From positions 7,803,001 to 7,867,000 of the forward strand of contig CM061106.1 of the NCBI GenBank assembly GCA_030770545.1: DNA of 64,000 nt, given 5' to 3'. A model generated the notes under the pieces. The model was not told the origin of the DNA. It did not search any database and was given only the letters and a program-made list of their open reading frames with translations. The position numbers and the translations under genes were made by a program. Shown one piece after another: positions 43,701-53,364 of the stretch. Source of the stretch: Macropodus opercularis (lineage: Eukaryota; Chordata; Actinopteri; Anabantiformes; Osphronemidae). Each line of letters begins with the position of its first letter. Position 1 is the first letter of the stretch.

Positions 43701-46438
43701 TAATGAGTCTCTGTGGTTTTGACCACAGCAACCTTAAAGCCTGTGGTACGTAGCCTGTAACCAGCGATTGGTTGATTTGATTTAATATGGACGTGCTGAT
43801 TAATGGAAAAACTTCTTTGAGTCTAGTTGGGATTGATTCTAAGAGACAAGTAGCTGATTTAGCAGAGTTAATTATTGAAGTTAACTCAGTGTGATCCATG
43901 GGAGAAAAGCAGTTTAAGTAAGACATGGGTCTAACCAGCAGATCTAAGGCTGTTGGATCTGCAGATCAATTTATGACATTTGTTGACAGATTTTGATCAA
44001 TCTTTTGTCCAATGGTTCTGATTTTATTGGTAAAGAAATTCATAAAGTCATTGCTGCTGAGCTTTAAAGGGACACTAGGCTCAACACAGCTATGACTCTT
44101 AGTCAGCCTGGCTACAGAGCTGAAAAGAAACCTGGGGTTGTTTTTATTTTCCTCAATTAATGATGAATAATATGAGCTTCTAGCAGCACAAAGTGCTTTT
44201 TATGTAGTATTAAAGTGTCTTTCCATGCTAGACAGGATTCTCCTCATTTATTGTACGCCCCTGTCTTTCTAGGTTACGAGTTCTCCTCTGTGTAGCTACG
44301 AGGGAATGAGACAAAAGATGATGGAATCTTCTCCTTAAATCTAACAACAGCATCATCAGATAAACATCTGCTGTAATAGAACTTATTTCCAACTGTTGTC
44401 AGGTCTGTTATGGTAAATTCAAACGTCATTAAGAAATGGTCAGATAACAGAGGGTTTGGGGGAGAACTTTTAAATGATCCATCTCAATCCCATAAGTCAG
44501 GACCAGATCCAGAGTATGATTAAGACAGTGAGTGGGTTCATTCACACGCTGACTAAAACCAATAGAATCCAGTAGTGAATTAAATGCAGTGTTGAGACAG
44601 TTACTGTCAACATCTACATGAATGTTAAAGTCGCCCACTACAATCACTTTATCTGTGCTGAGGACTAAGTCACATAAAAGCTCTGAACATTCAGTGCTTG
44701 AATATGGACCAGGAGGACGGTAGACGAAGCAGAACACAACTGGTTTCTGGGTTTTACAGGCTCAGAGTGAGGCTCTAATGAATTAGAGCTGTTTAGGTCT
44801 AGGAGTCATTAATAGATCTGAGCTATAGATGCTGCTGCTCCTCCACCTTTACCTGAGCTTCTAGGAACATGATGGTTGATGTGACTGGTTGGAGTCGACT
44901 CATTCAGACGAACGTATTCATCCTGCTGCAGCCAGGTTTCAGTGAGACTGAATAAATCTATGTGATGGTTATTGATCAAGTCATTTATTAACAGACATCT
45001 GATATTTAAGAGAGCACATTTAATTCTTTTATTGTTACTTTGTTCTGTCTTGATGTGTATTAGATTCCTGTGAATCGCTCCTATTTTATTTATTTGTGAT
45101 TTATATAATTTAGGTGGTTGGGGAGCAGACACAGTCTCTTCTATTCAGCCCAGGTTTTCCCCAAAAACTGCTCCAATTGTCTCCGAAGCACCACATGGTT
45201 TGCTGGACACCACCTAGATGTATGTGACCACCTCACAGAGCTGGTCAGCACAGTTCCTGAGCAGGCCGGGACTGATGCCACCTGGTCTTTAGCCGCCTCA
45301 GTTCTCTCCTCACCTGGTACGATGTTAGGGAGACGGGTGTGGAGGTGGTGGGCAATGATGTTGTGGCAGCGCATGGTGGTAATAGCACAGAGCGATCTAG
45401 AACATTGACATTAGCTTGAAATTCACTAGATGAAGAGTTATACATTGTGTGAATCACTGTGAGCGCGGGAAGGGAAGACAAGGACATGAAGAGCTGGCAG
45501 GACAGTGAAGCACGAAACAAGGAGGCCAGAGGAGAAGCAGAGTGTTTATGGGCGTCTGTGCAGATTTCCAGGTGGCAGCAGAGGGCGGTGATTAAAGCGA
45601 CAACAACAAGGCCACCAAAACTGGAAACAAAGTGTCTGAAGCGCATGCGGAGGAGACAGCTTCTCCACTGTGATGCTGTCTCTATGACAAAGTTCCTGGA
45701 ATTAAAGTTCATTAATTCAATTCATGGTTCTTCATTTAATGGTTTCATTGCATCACGAGAGAATGACACTAGAGAGAGAGTCCTGACTAGACAGGAAATA
45801 CATGACTGTGACCAGACTCTTGATTTGACTCCAAGACAGATCTCTTGACTGGAATTCAACTCTATGGTAAAGTCTAAAGGTTTCAGAGATCTCACGATAG
45901 ACCAGGGCTTAGATCAGCAGTTTAACTTCCTGGACACAAACACAACAAGGACCACAAACATGGCAGCAACAGCAACGATCCGACAATGTGGCAGAAAGAG
46001 GAGGGATTAAATATCGAAGCAGGAGACACAGAACACATGTGAATCAAAATAATGATCCAAGCTAATTGAAATTACATGAGAACAGAACAGGAAACATTTC
46101 AAAATAAAACACCAAACCCAGAAGTCAAGCTTCTGAACATTACAAAACGTGCACGAAAACAAAACAAACAGTGTCCAGATATGTGTGAACTGAGTAGAGA
46201 ATTGGTGACTTGGTGTGTTCACATCTCTCATTTGCCACATGCAAATATTACTATTTATATCATTCTTTTGAGGTTAATTTTACAATTTATTTTAAAATGA
46301 AGTAGAGGGTTTGCTGACTAAGATATTAATAAACGTTTCCATGGATCAGGAAGCCTAACAAAGGAACCAAGACATCAGCGTGTGGAGCAGAGTCGTACCT
46401 GAGCTCCACAGCAGCAGCAGCAGCAGCAGCTGATCCAT
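37702..46438 (-). CDS. SRCR x3 - Ig-like - transmembrane receptor, complete gene
   Basis: Eight coding exons, high to low coordinate: 46438-46399 (signal, MDQL7WSS), 40747-40712 (linker AGAQAEGKHTST), 40629-40339 (SRCR1, six Cys), 39369-39064 (SRCR2, eight-Cys type), 38970-38677 (SRCR3, six-Cys type), 38564-38238 (Ig-like), 38018-37936 (membrane segment VVVLPLTLLLLSAALYFY), 37845-37702 (tail, stop TGA). All have GT-AG borders, phase 1 up to the membrane exon, and sum to 1521 nt = 506 residues plus stop. SRCR domains bind microbial or endogenous ligands at the cell surface. The tail has one Tyr (LVNYPLG), which fits neither an ITIM nor a YxxPhi motif. A TATA box lies at 46636-46628. CD5, CD6 and CD163 lack the Ig domain, so I assign no orthologue. 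Confidence 0.85.
38238..38564 (-). CDS. Ig-like domain exon of the minus-strand receptor
   Basis: 109 residues in phase 1-1. The B-strand cysteine is in SLTISCSIQ, the F-strand motif is HQGNYTCVYQIY, and a third Cys lies in SSESCWLF. Potential N-glycosylation sites are VNHSAH, GNYTC and HNFSS. The canonical Trp after the first Cys is replaced by the PGGSFQL region, as in many fish Fc-receptor-like or M130-like predicted Ig domains. Confidence 0.8.
39064..39369 (-). CDS. SRCR2 exon with a lost cysteine
   Basis: Encodes the DSVRLL...TCSG domain. In the two plus-strand paralogous exons the fourth cysteine reads RQLGCGAPS. Here it reads RQLGSGAPS, because the codon at 39235-39233 is TCT. That Cys normally pairs with the first Cys of group B SRCR domains, so this domain should carry an unpaired cysteine. 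Confidence 0.85.
40070..40145 (+). mobile_element. L2 tail fragment in SRCR1-SRCR2 intron
   Basis: GAGCCTGGTTCTGATGGAGG preceded by GGCAGATGGCCG is a degenerate L2 3' tail. The same fragment occurs in opposite window orientation at 59600-59700, so it predates duplication of the two receptor genes. Confidence 0.65.
40748..42775. other. Receptor intron 1, downstream part
   Basis: A long gene-free intron portion. 41290-41880 resembles the end of an LTR element (several short minus-strand frames, a CAGTTGTCTCATG-type region), but no boundaries could be set. A Rex1-type LINE tail in minus orientation lies at about 42498-42565. Confidence 0.4.
42776..45420 (-). mobile_element. L2-clade LINE, 5' region to 3' tail, internally deleted
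   Basis: Reading on the minus strand: a 5' leader (45420-45133), then the endonuclease region with LFSLTETWLQQDE (44982-44944), VYRPPGPYS (44724-44698) and VVGDFNIHVD (44643-44614). An RT-proximal piece follows at 43926-43675 (SIPTRLKEVFPLI, INQSLVTGYVPQAL). After a jump that removes the RT palm, 43560-43400 encodes an AKMRSILSQ...LTGLRKRDHIS-like C-terminus. The tail (GAGCCTGGGTCTGCTGGAGG to CTATATAAATAAAGTTACATTG) ends at 42776. It has stops and lacks the RT core, so it is immobile. Confidence 0.85.
45421..46398. other. Receptor intron 1, upstream part
   Basis: Short frames only. 45880-46160 resembles a retroelement edge but cannot be bounded. Nothing coding is supported. Confidence 0.35.
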
Positions 46439-46627
46439 GTCCAGCTGAGTCTCAGCCTGTCGGACCCTCATGTGCTCAGCGTAGATCTGGTGGAGCTTCT
46501 CTCCGACACGTCTGAGGCTCGGCTCAACTCTAGTTTACTTTCAGGAGAAGCAGAGCTACCGTTAACGAGTCCTCTGGTACTGAACAGATTCCCAGCAGGT
46601 GCAGGACAGAAGTGCTGTCAATACTAA

Positions 46628-46636
46628 CTTTATATA
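46628..46636 (-). promoter_or_regulatory. TATA box of the minus-strand receptor gene
   Basis: TATATAAAG on the minus strand, 190 bp upstream of the ATG at 46438. It is embedded in a GGCAGCTGAAGTATATAAAG context that is identical in the right arm. Confidence 0.65.
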
Positions 46637-47076
46637 CTTCAGCTGCCAGAAACAGAAGCAGCCGCTCTCACGTCCCTGGTTTCCTTCCGCTGCTTCCTGA
46701 GTAAAGAAGAGTAAATGCTCTGCAGCTAATTTCAGTGAAACGTGGATCTGATAACAAACTGCTGTAGGTGGTTATCGCTGCCTGAAGGACCTGTTGCTTC
46801 TCTCTGGTTCCTCCCTCAGTCACGATGCTCAGATCAGCGGTGGCTCTAAACCAGCTGTAGGGAGGAACAGTTCTGTGTCTGTGTGATGGTGACCTGTCCA
46901 GGTTCTGTGTCCATAGTTAGATGCAGTTCAATACAATAACATGTTGTATGAGCCTGTGTGTTAAAAGTGTTATAAGAGGTCACATGAGCAAATGAAAGGG
47001 TTGCAACAACATATCAGTTCATCTAACATGATGGGAGGAAGTCACCGTTGTGTGATCACACGTAGGACAGTGGCTT

Positions 47077-47090
47077 GTTACCACGACAAC
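47077..47090. promoter_or_regulatory. X-box-like motif, copy 1
   Basis: GTTACCACGACAAC resembles the RFX-factor X-box (GTNRCC-N-RGYAAC) with one mismatch. It is retained in all three copies of this block (also 48107-48120 and 52833-52846). Binding is inferred. Confidence 0.3.
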
Positions 47091-47849
47091 CGGAATGGGC
47101 TGCTCCTATCAGATGAATGTGGTCAGCGTGTCCTCTGCTCAATGTGACAACGTCACCACTTTGAGACTTTCATCATGAACCAACCACAGTTTGTCAGAGA
47201 CACGACTTTTCTTTCTCTTACCTCTAAAGACGTAGTTTCTCATATGGAGTCGCAGCTTTTCTCTGCGTCGTCATGTGGATCAGTATGATGAACTGATGGA
47301 GGCTGCATGAAACAGGTCCAGAAATCACACACACACAGTCTATGCCTGATTCAACAAGGCAGAACAAACGTTTTGTTGTCCGTGTCCATTTAATCTCTCT
47401 GGGCTGCAAAATGTGGAAATAACACAAAGTCATAAGTGATAATATTTTTATTTAAGATGAACAGAACAAAGTTTGTGATGTTACGTATGCAGCTGGTGAT
47501 GGTGATGTGTGTGTGAGTCTGGTTGTTATTCAGCCTGACGTCACATCTTCCATTTTGTATCCGAGTTCCAGCGTCTGTTAGTTCAACCTGTATCTCAGAA
47601 CTTCCATCTCTCCTTTATCCAGATTTCTTCTTCTTCTAAATTAACAAAAAAAAAGTTTTTGAAACAAGGTGATCCAGTAGGATAGAGGATACAGGAAAAG
47701 ATAGGAATGCTAAAAAAAAGCTTCTCTTATGTTTTGATGATATCAAGCTTTTACAAAAGTGAAAAACTGTCAATAAATACAAATAAAAGCTGGTTTGACT
47801 GCAGATCCGCTGGATGTAGGGTGAAGAATGAAGAATGTGTCATTCCTTC

Positions 47850-47915
47850 ATCCAGCGTGTGGAGCAGAGTCGTACCTGAGCTCCACAGCAGCAGCAGCAG
47901 CAGCAGCTGATGTGA
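47850..47915 (-). pseudogene. Truncated duplicate of the signal-peptide exon
   Basis: Reverse complement CAGCTGCTGCTG...TGGAGCTCAG|GTACGACTC matches the real signal exon and donor, but the ATGGAT start is gone. Upstream the sequence jumps to a TGATGGTGACCTGTCCAGG block. Confidence 0.75.
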
Positions 47916-49013
47916 TGGTGACCTGTCCAGGCTCTGTGTCCATAGTTAGATGCAGTTTAATACAATAACATGTTGTTTGGGCCTGTGTGTTAGAAGTGTT
48001 AAAAGAGCAGATTCACACGAGCAAGTGACAGGAAAACAACATATCAGTTTATCTAACATGATGGGAGGAAGTCACAGTTTTCTGATCACACATAGGACCG
48101 TGGTTTGTTACCATGACAACCTGGATGGGCTGAGCTGCTCCTATCAGATGAATGTGGTCAGTTCTGCTCCAGGTAACAACATCAGCATAGAGACATTCAT
48201 CATGAACCAACCACAGTTTGTCAGAGACACTACTTTTCCTCCTGTTGCCTCTGAAGATGTCAAGGGTCACAGCGGGGTCACAGCTTTTCTCATCATATGT
48301 ATCAGTGTGATGAACTGATGAAGGCTGACTTGGGTCCAGGTCATGAAACAGGTCCAGAAGCAGCGCTAACGTGTTTAAGTACCAGCGTAGCAGCAGGTGT
48401 GTGGGGCTTCAGTAGAAACACACACAAACACACAAGTTACAAGCTGCAATGTAACTTTTAACATGACTGAACAAATGACTGACTAAGCATGTGGAGGACA
48501 TCAGGTCCTCTGTCCTGAGAACCTTTACTATTATCTTGCTGGATCCAAACAACCCAAAACTTCATCGGCTGGGTTGATGCTGGGATGAAAAAGCTGCAAG
48601 AAAATGTTACCACAGTTTCCTTATAGCTTCATTCCTGTTGAAGCTAATTACGGACGATTAAAGAGACGATGTGCAACAACTTCAAACCAGCCTCCTCTGT
48701 TCTGCCTTGTCCACATCTACTCACACACATTTACCAAGGCTTTAAATCATCATTTAGGATTATTTCCATGTGAATCGTTGCTGGAATGTCTCCATCAGCC
48801 ACATCATCCAGGTGTAGGGTCACAGTGTCTGTGTCATCATGCAGCAACACAACCTCTATGAAGCTGCAGATGCTTTTCTCTAGGACAGAATTTGGTTGTG
48901 ACGTAAACACAGTTTGTATCAAATGATTTCCATCCTAAAGGCCGATGTTGTGGCCACGTGTTCATCTGCTTAAAGTCTCTTTAAAGCGTTGACAGAGACG
49001 CAAACTGGTCCCT

Positions 49014-49304
49014 TTAGAAAATAAAAGACACAACACTGAAAAGAAAAGTGACAACAACAACCACATAGATCAACAGTTGACTCAACGTCAGCTTGGTCCT
49101 GAAATCCCTCTCACTCACCGTCAACTGGTGGAATGTGTCCATGTGTAGCATCAACCAACGTGAGCATGAGTCCAGCACAAATGATTTCAAACTGCTGGAA
49201 ACATCTGCAGGAAGCAGTGAATAACAGCTGTGTCCATATAAGACTGATTCATTGAACTGGGAGGAGAAATAAAGATCTGCCAACTGGACAGAGGAACCAA
49301 TCAC
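49014..49304 (-). CDS. Unrecognised frame ending in a membrane segment
   Basis: 96 codons with one N-glycosylation-type site (FNES, about residue 17) and a C-terminal hydrophobic stretch, LLIYVVVVVTFLFSVVSFIF, ending at the stop. This could be the last exon of a tail-anchored or type I protein. No acceptor or family could be assigned, and it may be chance. Confidence 0.25.
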   Translation of the reverse strand: MIGSSVQLADLYFSSQFNESVLYGHSCYSLLPADVSSSLKSFVLDSCSRWLMLHMDTFHQLTVSERDFRTKLTLSQLLIYVVVVVTFLFSVVSFIF

Positions 49305-51535
49305 AACACACTAAAGTCCCGTTGGCCTGGGTTCTGCTTCCTGTTCTGAACAGTGGCTCCAACCTGAGTCTGATATTATCGTCTCGTGTCTCCGGCTTCT
49401 TCCTGTGTCTCATCTCTCTGACTTTACTCTGCATCGTATAGAACCATCAGCTCTTTCTTTCCTCCTCCCGTTGCTTCTGCCATCTTTCATCAACCTTTGC
49501 TTCGTTCTGCTCTTAATGTCAGTTCTACTCAAACTGTAATATCTACATCATCCTGGTTTGTAGCTTCTTTAACAAGTTGATCTGCTGCTTCGTTTTCCTT
49601 TATCCAACATGAGCTGGTGTCCATTAAATCTGACTGTTTGATCCTGTGTGTAGTAAATAATGTGTGTTGTGTTTTCTCTACTGTCTGAATGACTGTGGTG
49701 GAAACTGAACAGACGACTGCCCTTAGTGTCTGTGTCCTCCACCCACTGTAGTGATCAGTGAGTCTCAGGCCTCAGTCTCTTTCCTTTACTTTGACATTAG
49801 TTTAAAAAATAGGCCAAAACCTCCATCTGGAGTCATTTTATTTAGTAAATGTTTCTCACTACTTCATTAGGCTAAAGTTCACATGTTTGCCTCCTGTTTT
49901 CAAATGTTGCTTTTCTGCTGATGGTGGTTAAAGGAGCGTCTGGACTCATTACTGCCACCACGTGGAATGTTATTAAATAACACAACCTTCAAACTGACGT
50001 CACCCAGTTGAAATATTTATGCTCTGACCTGATGTCATCCACCTATAAAATTCACTGACAAGTACTGGATGTGAATCTATCAACAGCAGGATTAAATTCA
50101 CTAACATGTGAAGAGGAAGGAAGCGTCTCACTCCTGGCTCCTGGTCCTAAACTCCAGCTGACTCGGCTTTTGAAGCCCAGGGTTGGAAGCTGTCAGCACC
50201 AGGAACAGAAATGAAGAGTTCTTCAAAGGAGACGTCCGTTCCAGCCTCTGGTCACATGTTTAGGAACAAAGATCAGAATCACTGCTACAGCACTTAATGA
50301 CTTCATGAAGTATTTAAACAATGTGCTGTGACTCCAGACTTTTACTGACTGATCGTGATGACGGTTGTTCACCTGAAGTGACATTTGTCAAATTAAAATA
50401 GAAACTTGTGTCTGTAAATCCTTTGTTAGTTGTTAGTTTGTAATGTACTGGCTCGTTGTTGATTCTCTTACACTTCATTGATTGACAGGTATAATCTTCT
50501 TATATTGTTGTTGTTCAGATCAAATAACATGCGACTTGTTTTGAAACTTCTGGACTATAATCAACTTATCAATATTTTATTGTTCATATAAAGTAGATTA
50601 TGTTGCATTGTTTGGATGAATTAGGAATCAATTAATAAAGAATGAATTGTTTACTGTGTTTCTTTACTTGAGCCCATTTCATGCTGACGGTGAATATAAC
50701 CGACATTGGTGCCAGAGCAGCTCAGACTTCGTCCTGGTTCACACACTGTCAGTCTGTCAGACACGTCGACAGGTAGAGGACGATCAAGTGCTGCTTTAAA
50801 TTCAATCCAGAAACCGACAAACACCCAGTGTGAAGACGTTTAAACTGGTGTGATGTGATTTCTCCTTCTGGTCCAGGTCACGTATCTACTGGAAGTGACT
50901 CATAATGTTTGGGGGTCGACCAGATGGGACAGACTCACTAGGCAGCAGGCGCTTCATTCTGTGGAACAGACCAGAGTAAACATGAGAGGAGGACCAGAAA
51001 CCTGATTTCCAGACATGCGCTTTCCTGTGAGGCCTGGTGGGACGGTGGAGCATGATGGGAAGTCTCCAGCAGGGACAGAGGGTGTGGTCCTGGTGAATGA
51101 GAGGTGATGGACGGAGGAAGGAGAGGGAAACGCTGCCGCTTGTTTGTGTGGTAGACGTTAAGAATGAGGCAGGTCTGATCTGGCATCGCTGAGTCGGCCC
51201 CATCACGTGGAGGGTGAGGTAACAGTGAGCTCTGATCCTGGGATGACGACTCCAGACACAACGGCACGGGTGACAACACGACAACAACAAAGTGAAACGA
51301 TGACAAACCATCCATAACAGCAGACACTGAGTCCTGGTCTAAATGAGAAAGCTCCATGACGCAAGCATCTCCTGAACTCAATGGACATGGCAGCTTGAAT
51401 CGTCAGTGGTCATGGAGGGGAGGCTCTGTGGCAGGCAGCCCTCCAGCCCCTGGAGGGAGCTGTGGTCCTGTCGGTTTTCGTCGTGTCCTGAGTTAATGTA
51501 GTTATTGTATTTAAGTTCCTGTCTTGTATTTTTCA

Positions 51536-52152
51536 GTTGTCGGTCCGTCTCGCCTTCGTGGACGTGAAATCAGACTGGATCCAAACACAGCAAACACAAA
51601 GCTGTTATTATTTGAAGTTAAGAGAAAAGCAACAGTCTCCATCGAGGGCGTCAAGAACCGGAGGCGTGTGCGGAGGACACCGGCTGAGAGGTCGGGCTCT
51701 CCGGAGGCAAACGTGAACTTCAATCTAATGAAGCAGTGAGAAAACATTTTAGGTTTAACATGAAATGAAATGACTCCAGATGGAGGTTTGGCCTCATTAT
51801 TCCTATTGGCACAAACTAATGTAAAACAAAGTGTTACCTTGTAAAGTCTCACTTAGGTTCCTTCATTGAAACATGTTGCTTTAAACTCATTTAGGTGGTG
51901 ACACGCGCTGCACAGCAGGTGAAGCAGATCAACAACACAAAGCTGTGGACTCTGCTCAAGGAAAGGCCTGACACAGCAGGAATCATTTCTTTACTTACTG
52001 CCCAGGTGAAAATAAAAGAATGACAGGAAAATATAACTGACTTCCTTAAAGGAAACCTATGGAACGCACACTGTGAAGGGCTTTTAGTTTAAATATGCAC
52101 TGTTCTCCTTTCAGGATCTGCTCAGGCAAGTTACCTGGATGAGTGAGGACAG

Positions 52153-52192
<40 letters not shown>

Positions 52193-52240
52193 CTATTCCC
52201 ACAAAGCCTCCAGGATCAGATAGTGGGATTCTAGAGGACA
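51536..52240 (+). pseudogene. Possible exon remnants with PRY-like start and acidic tail
   Basis: After TATTTTTCAG at 51535 the frame reads IRLDPNTANTKLLLFEVKRKATV, which resembles the PRY motif of B30.2 domains (LDPNTA). The rest does not match. Two further segments with plausible splice sites follow: LWTLLKERPDTAGIISLLTAQ at 51930-52007 and WMSEDS plus an Asp run encoded by (GAT)n at 52134-52230. The relation between them is uncertain. Confidence 0.25.
52153..52192 (+). repeat. (GAT)13 microsatellite
   Basis: Uninterrupted GAT repeat. It would encode poly-Asp in the frame discussed above. Confidence 0.95.
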
Positions 52241-52832
52241 TTCTAGAGACAACAGGCTGAATTCATCTTTCCACACTATTGTTTATATATATGTAATATT
52301 CTATACTGAGTAGACGTGGACAAGGCAGAACAGCGGAGGCTGGTTTGAAGTTGTTGCACATCGTCTCTTTAATCGTACGTAATTAGCTCCAACAGGAATG
52401 AAGCTATAAGGAAACTGTGGTAACATATTCTTGCAGCTTTTTCATCCCAGCTCAACCAGCTGATGAAGTTCTGGGTTTTTTGGATCCAGCAAGATGACAG
52501 TAAAGGTTCTCAGGGCAGAGGACCTGATGTCCTCCACATGCTTAGTCAGTCATTTGTCCAGTCATGTTACAAGTTACACTGCAGCTTGTAACTTGTGTGT
52601 ATGTGTGTGTGTTTTTCCACTGAGGCCCCTCACACCTGCTGCTACGCTGGTACAGAAACACGTCAGCGCTGGACTCCATCGCTTTGACAAACCATGTCTT
52701 CAGAGGCAACAGGAAGCAAAGTCGTGTTTCTGACAAACTGTATTTGGTTCATGATGAATATCTCTGTGCTGATGATGTCACCTGGAGCAAACTGACTACA
52801 TTCATCTGATAGGAGCAGCTCAGCCCATCCAG

Positions 52833-52846
52833 GTTGTCATGGTAAC
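52833..52846. promoter_or_regulatory. X-box-like motif, right arm
   Basis: GTTGTCATGGTAAC: the second half GGTAAC matches the RFX half-site and the first half has one mismatch. It is conserved with the left-arm copies. Confidence 0.3.
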
Positions 52847-53086
52847 AAACCACAGTCCTATGTGTGATCAGAAAACTGTGACTTCCTCCCATCATGTTAG
52901 ATAAACTGATATGTTGTTTTCCTGTTACTTGCTTATGTGACCCTGCTCTTATTTAATACGTATAAACAGATCAACCATCACACAGACAAGGAGACGATAA
53001 CCACCTACACCAGCTACTCATCAGATCTATGTTTGACTGGAAATAGCTGCAGAGAGTTGAATCCTCTTTACTCAGGAACCAGCGTA

Positions 53087-53163
53087 GGGAAACCCCCAAA
53101 GTCACATTAGTTTAGGGACGTGAGAGCGGCTGCTTCTGTTTCTGGCAGCTGAAGTATATAAAG
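53087..53163 (+). promoter_or_regulatory. Core promoter of the plus-strand receptor gene
   Basis: TATATAAAG at 53155-53163, 202 bp before the ATG. GGGAAACCCC (53087-53096) fits the NF-kappaB consensus GGGRNNYYCC, but it is not preserved in the left arm. Confidence 0.5.
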
Positions 53164-53364
53164 CTAGTGTTGACAGCACTACTGTCCTGGACCTGCTGGG
53201 AATCTGTTCAATACCAGAGGATTTGTCAACGGTATCTCTGCTTCTCCTGAAGTAAACTAGAGTTGAGCCGAGCCTCAGACGCGTCGGAGTGAAGCTCCAC
53301 CTGGTTCTGGTCCAGATCTACGCTGAGCACACGAGGGTCCGACAGGCTGAGACTCCAGCTGGAC

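Larger units (their letters stand above)
46399..48725 (-). repeat. Left arm of the inverted repeat carrying the receptor promoters
   Basis: This arm matches 52316-53450 in reverse complement: signal exon, 5' UTR, TATA box, GATAACCACCTACA block, the TTGTTACCATGACAACC block and the far block ending GGCTGGTTTGAAG...GTCCAC. It contains an internal duplication (46880-47320 against 47900-48320) that includes a truncated second signal exon at about 47870-47905. The right arm has only one copy. Confidence 0.85.
48726..52315. other. Spacer between the inverted-repeat arms
   Basis: No confirmed gene. It contains a membrane-anchor-like frame (49304-49014), a possible exon set at 51536-52240 and a (GAT)13 tract at 52153-52192. 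The remainder is unassigned. Confidence 0.4.

Noticed and set aside
47950..48318. 122-codon plus-strand ORF with SCSYQM and a hydrophobic end, possibly an Ig-like exon
   Set aside because: The other two copies of the block are frame-broken, and it is antisense to the promoter region of the receptor genes. It is better explained as upstream DNA.
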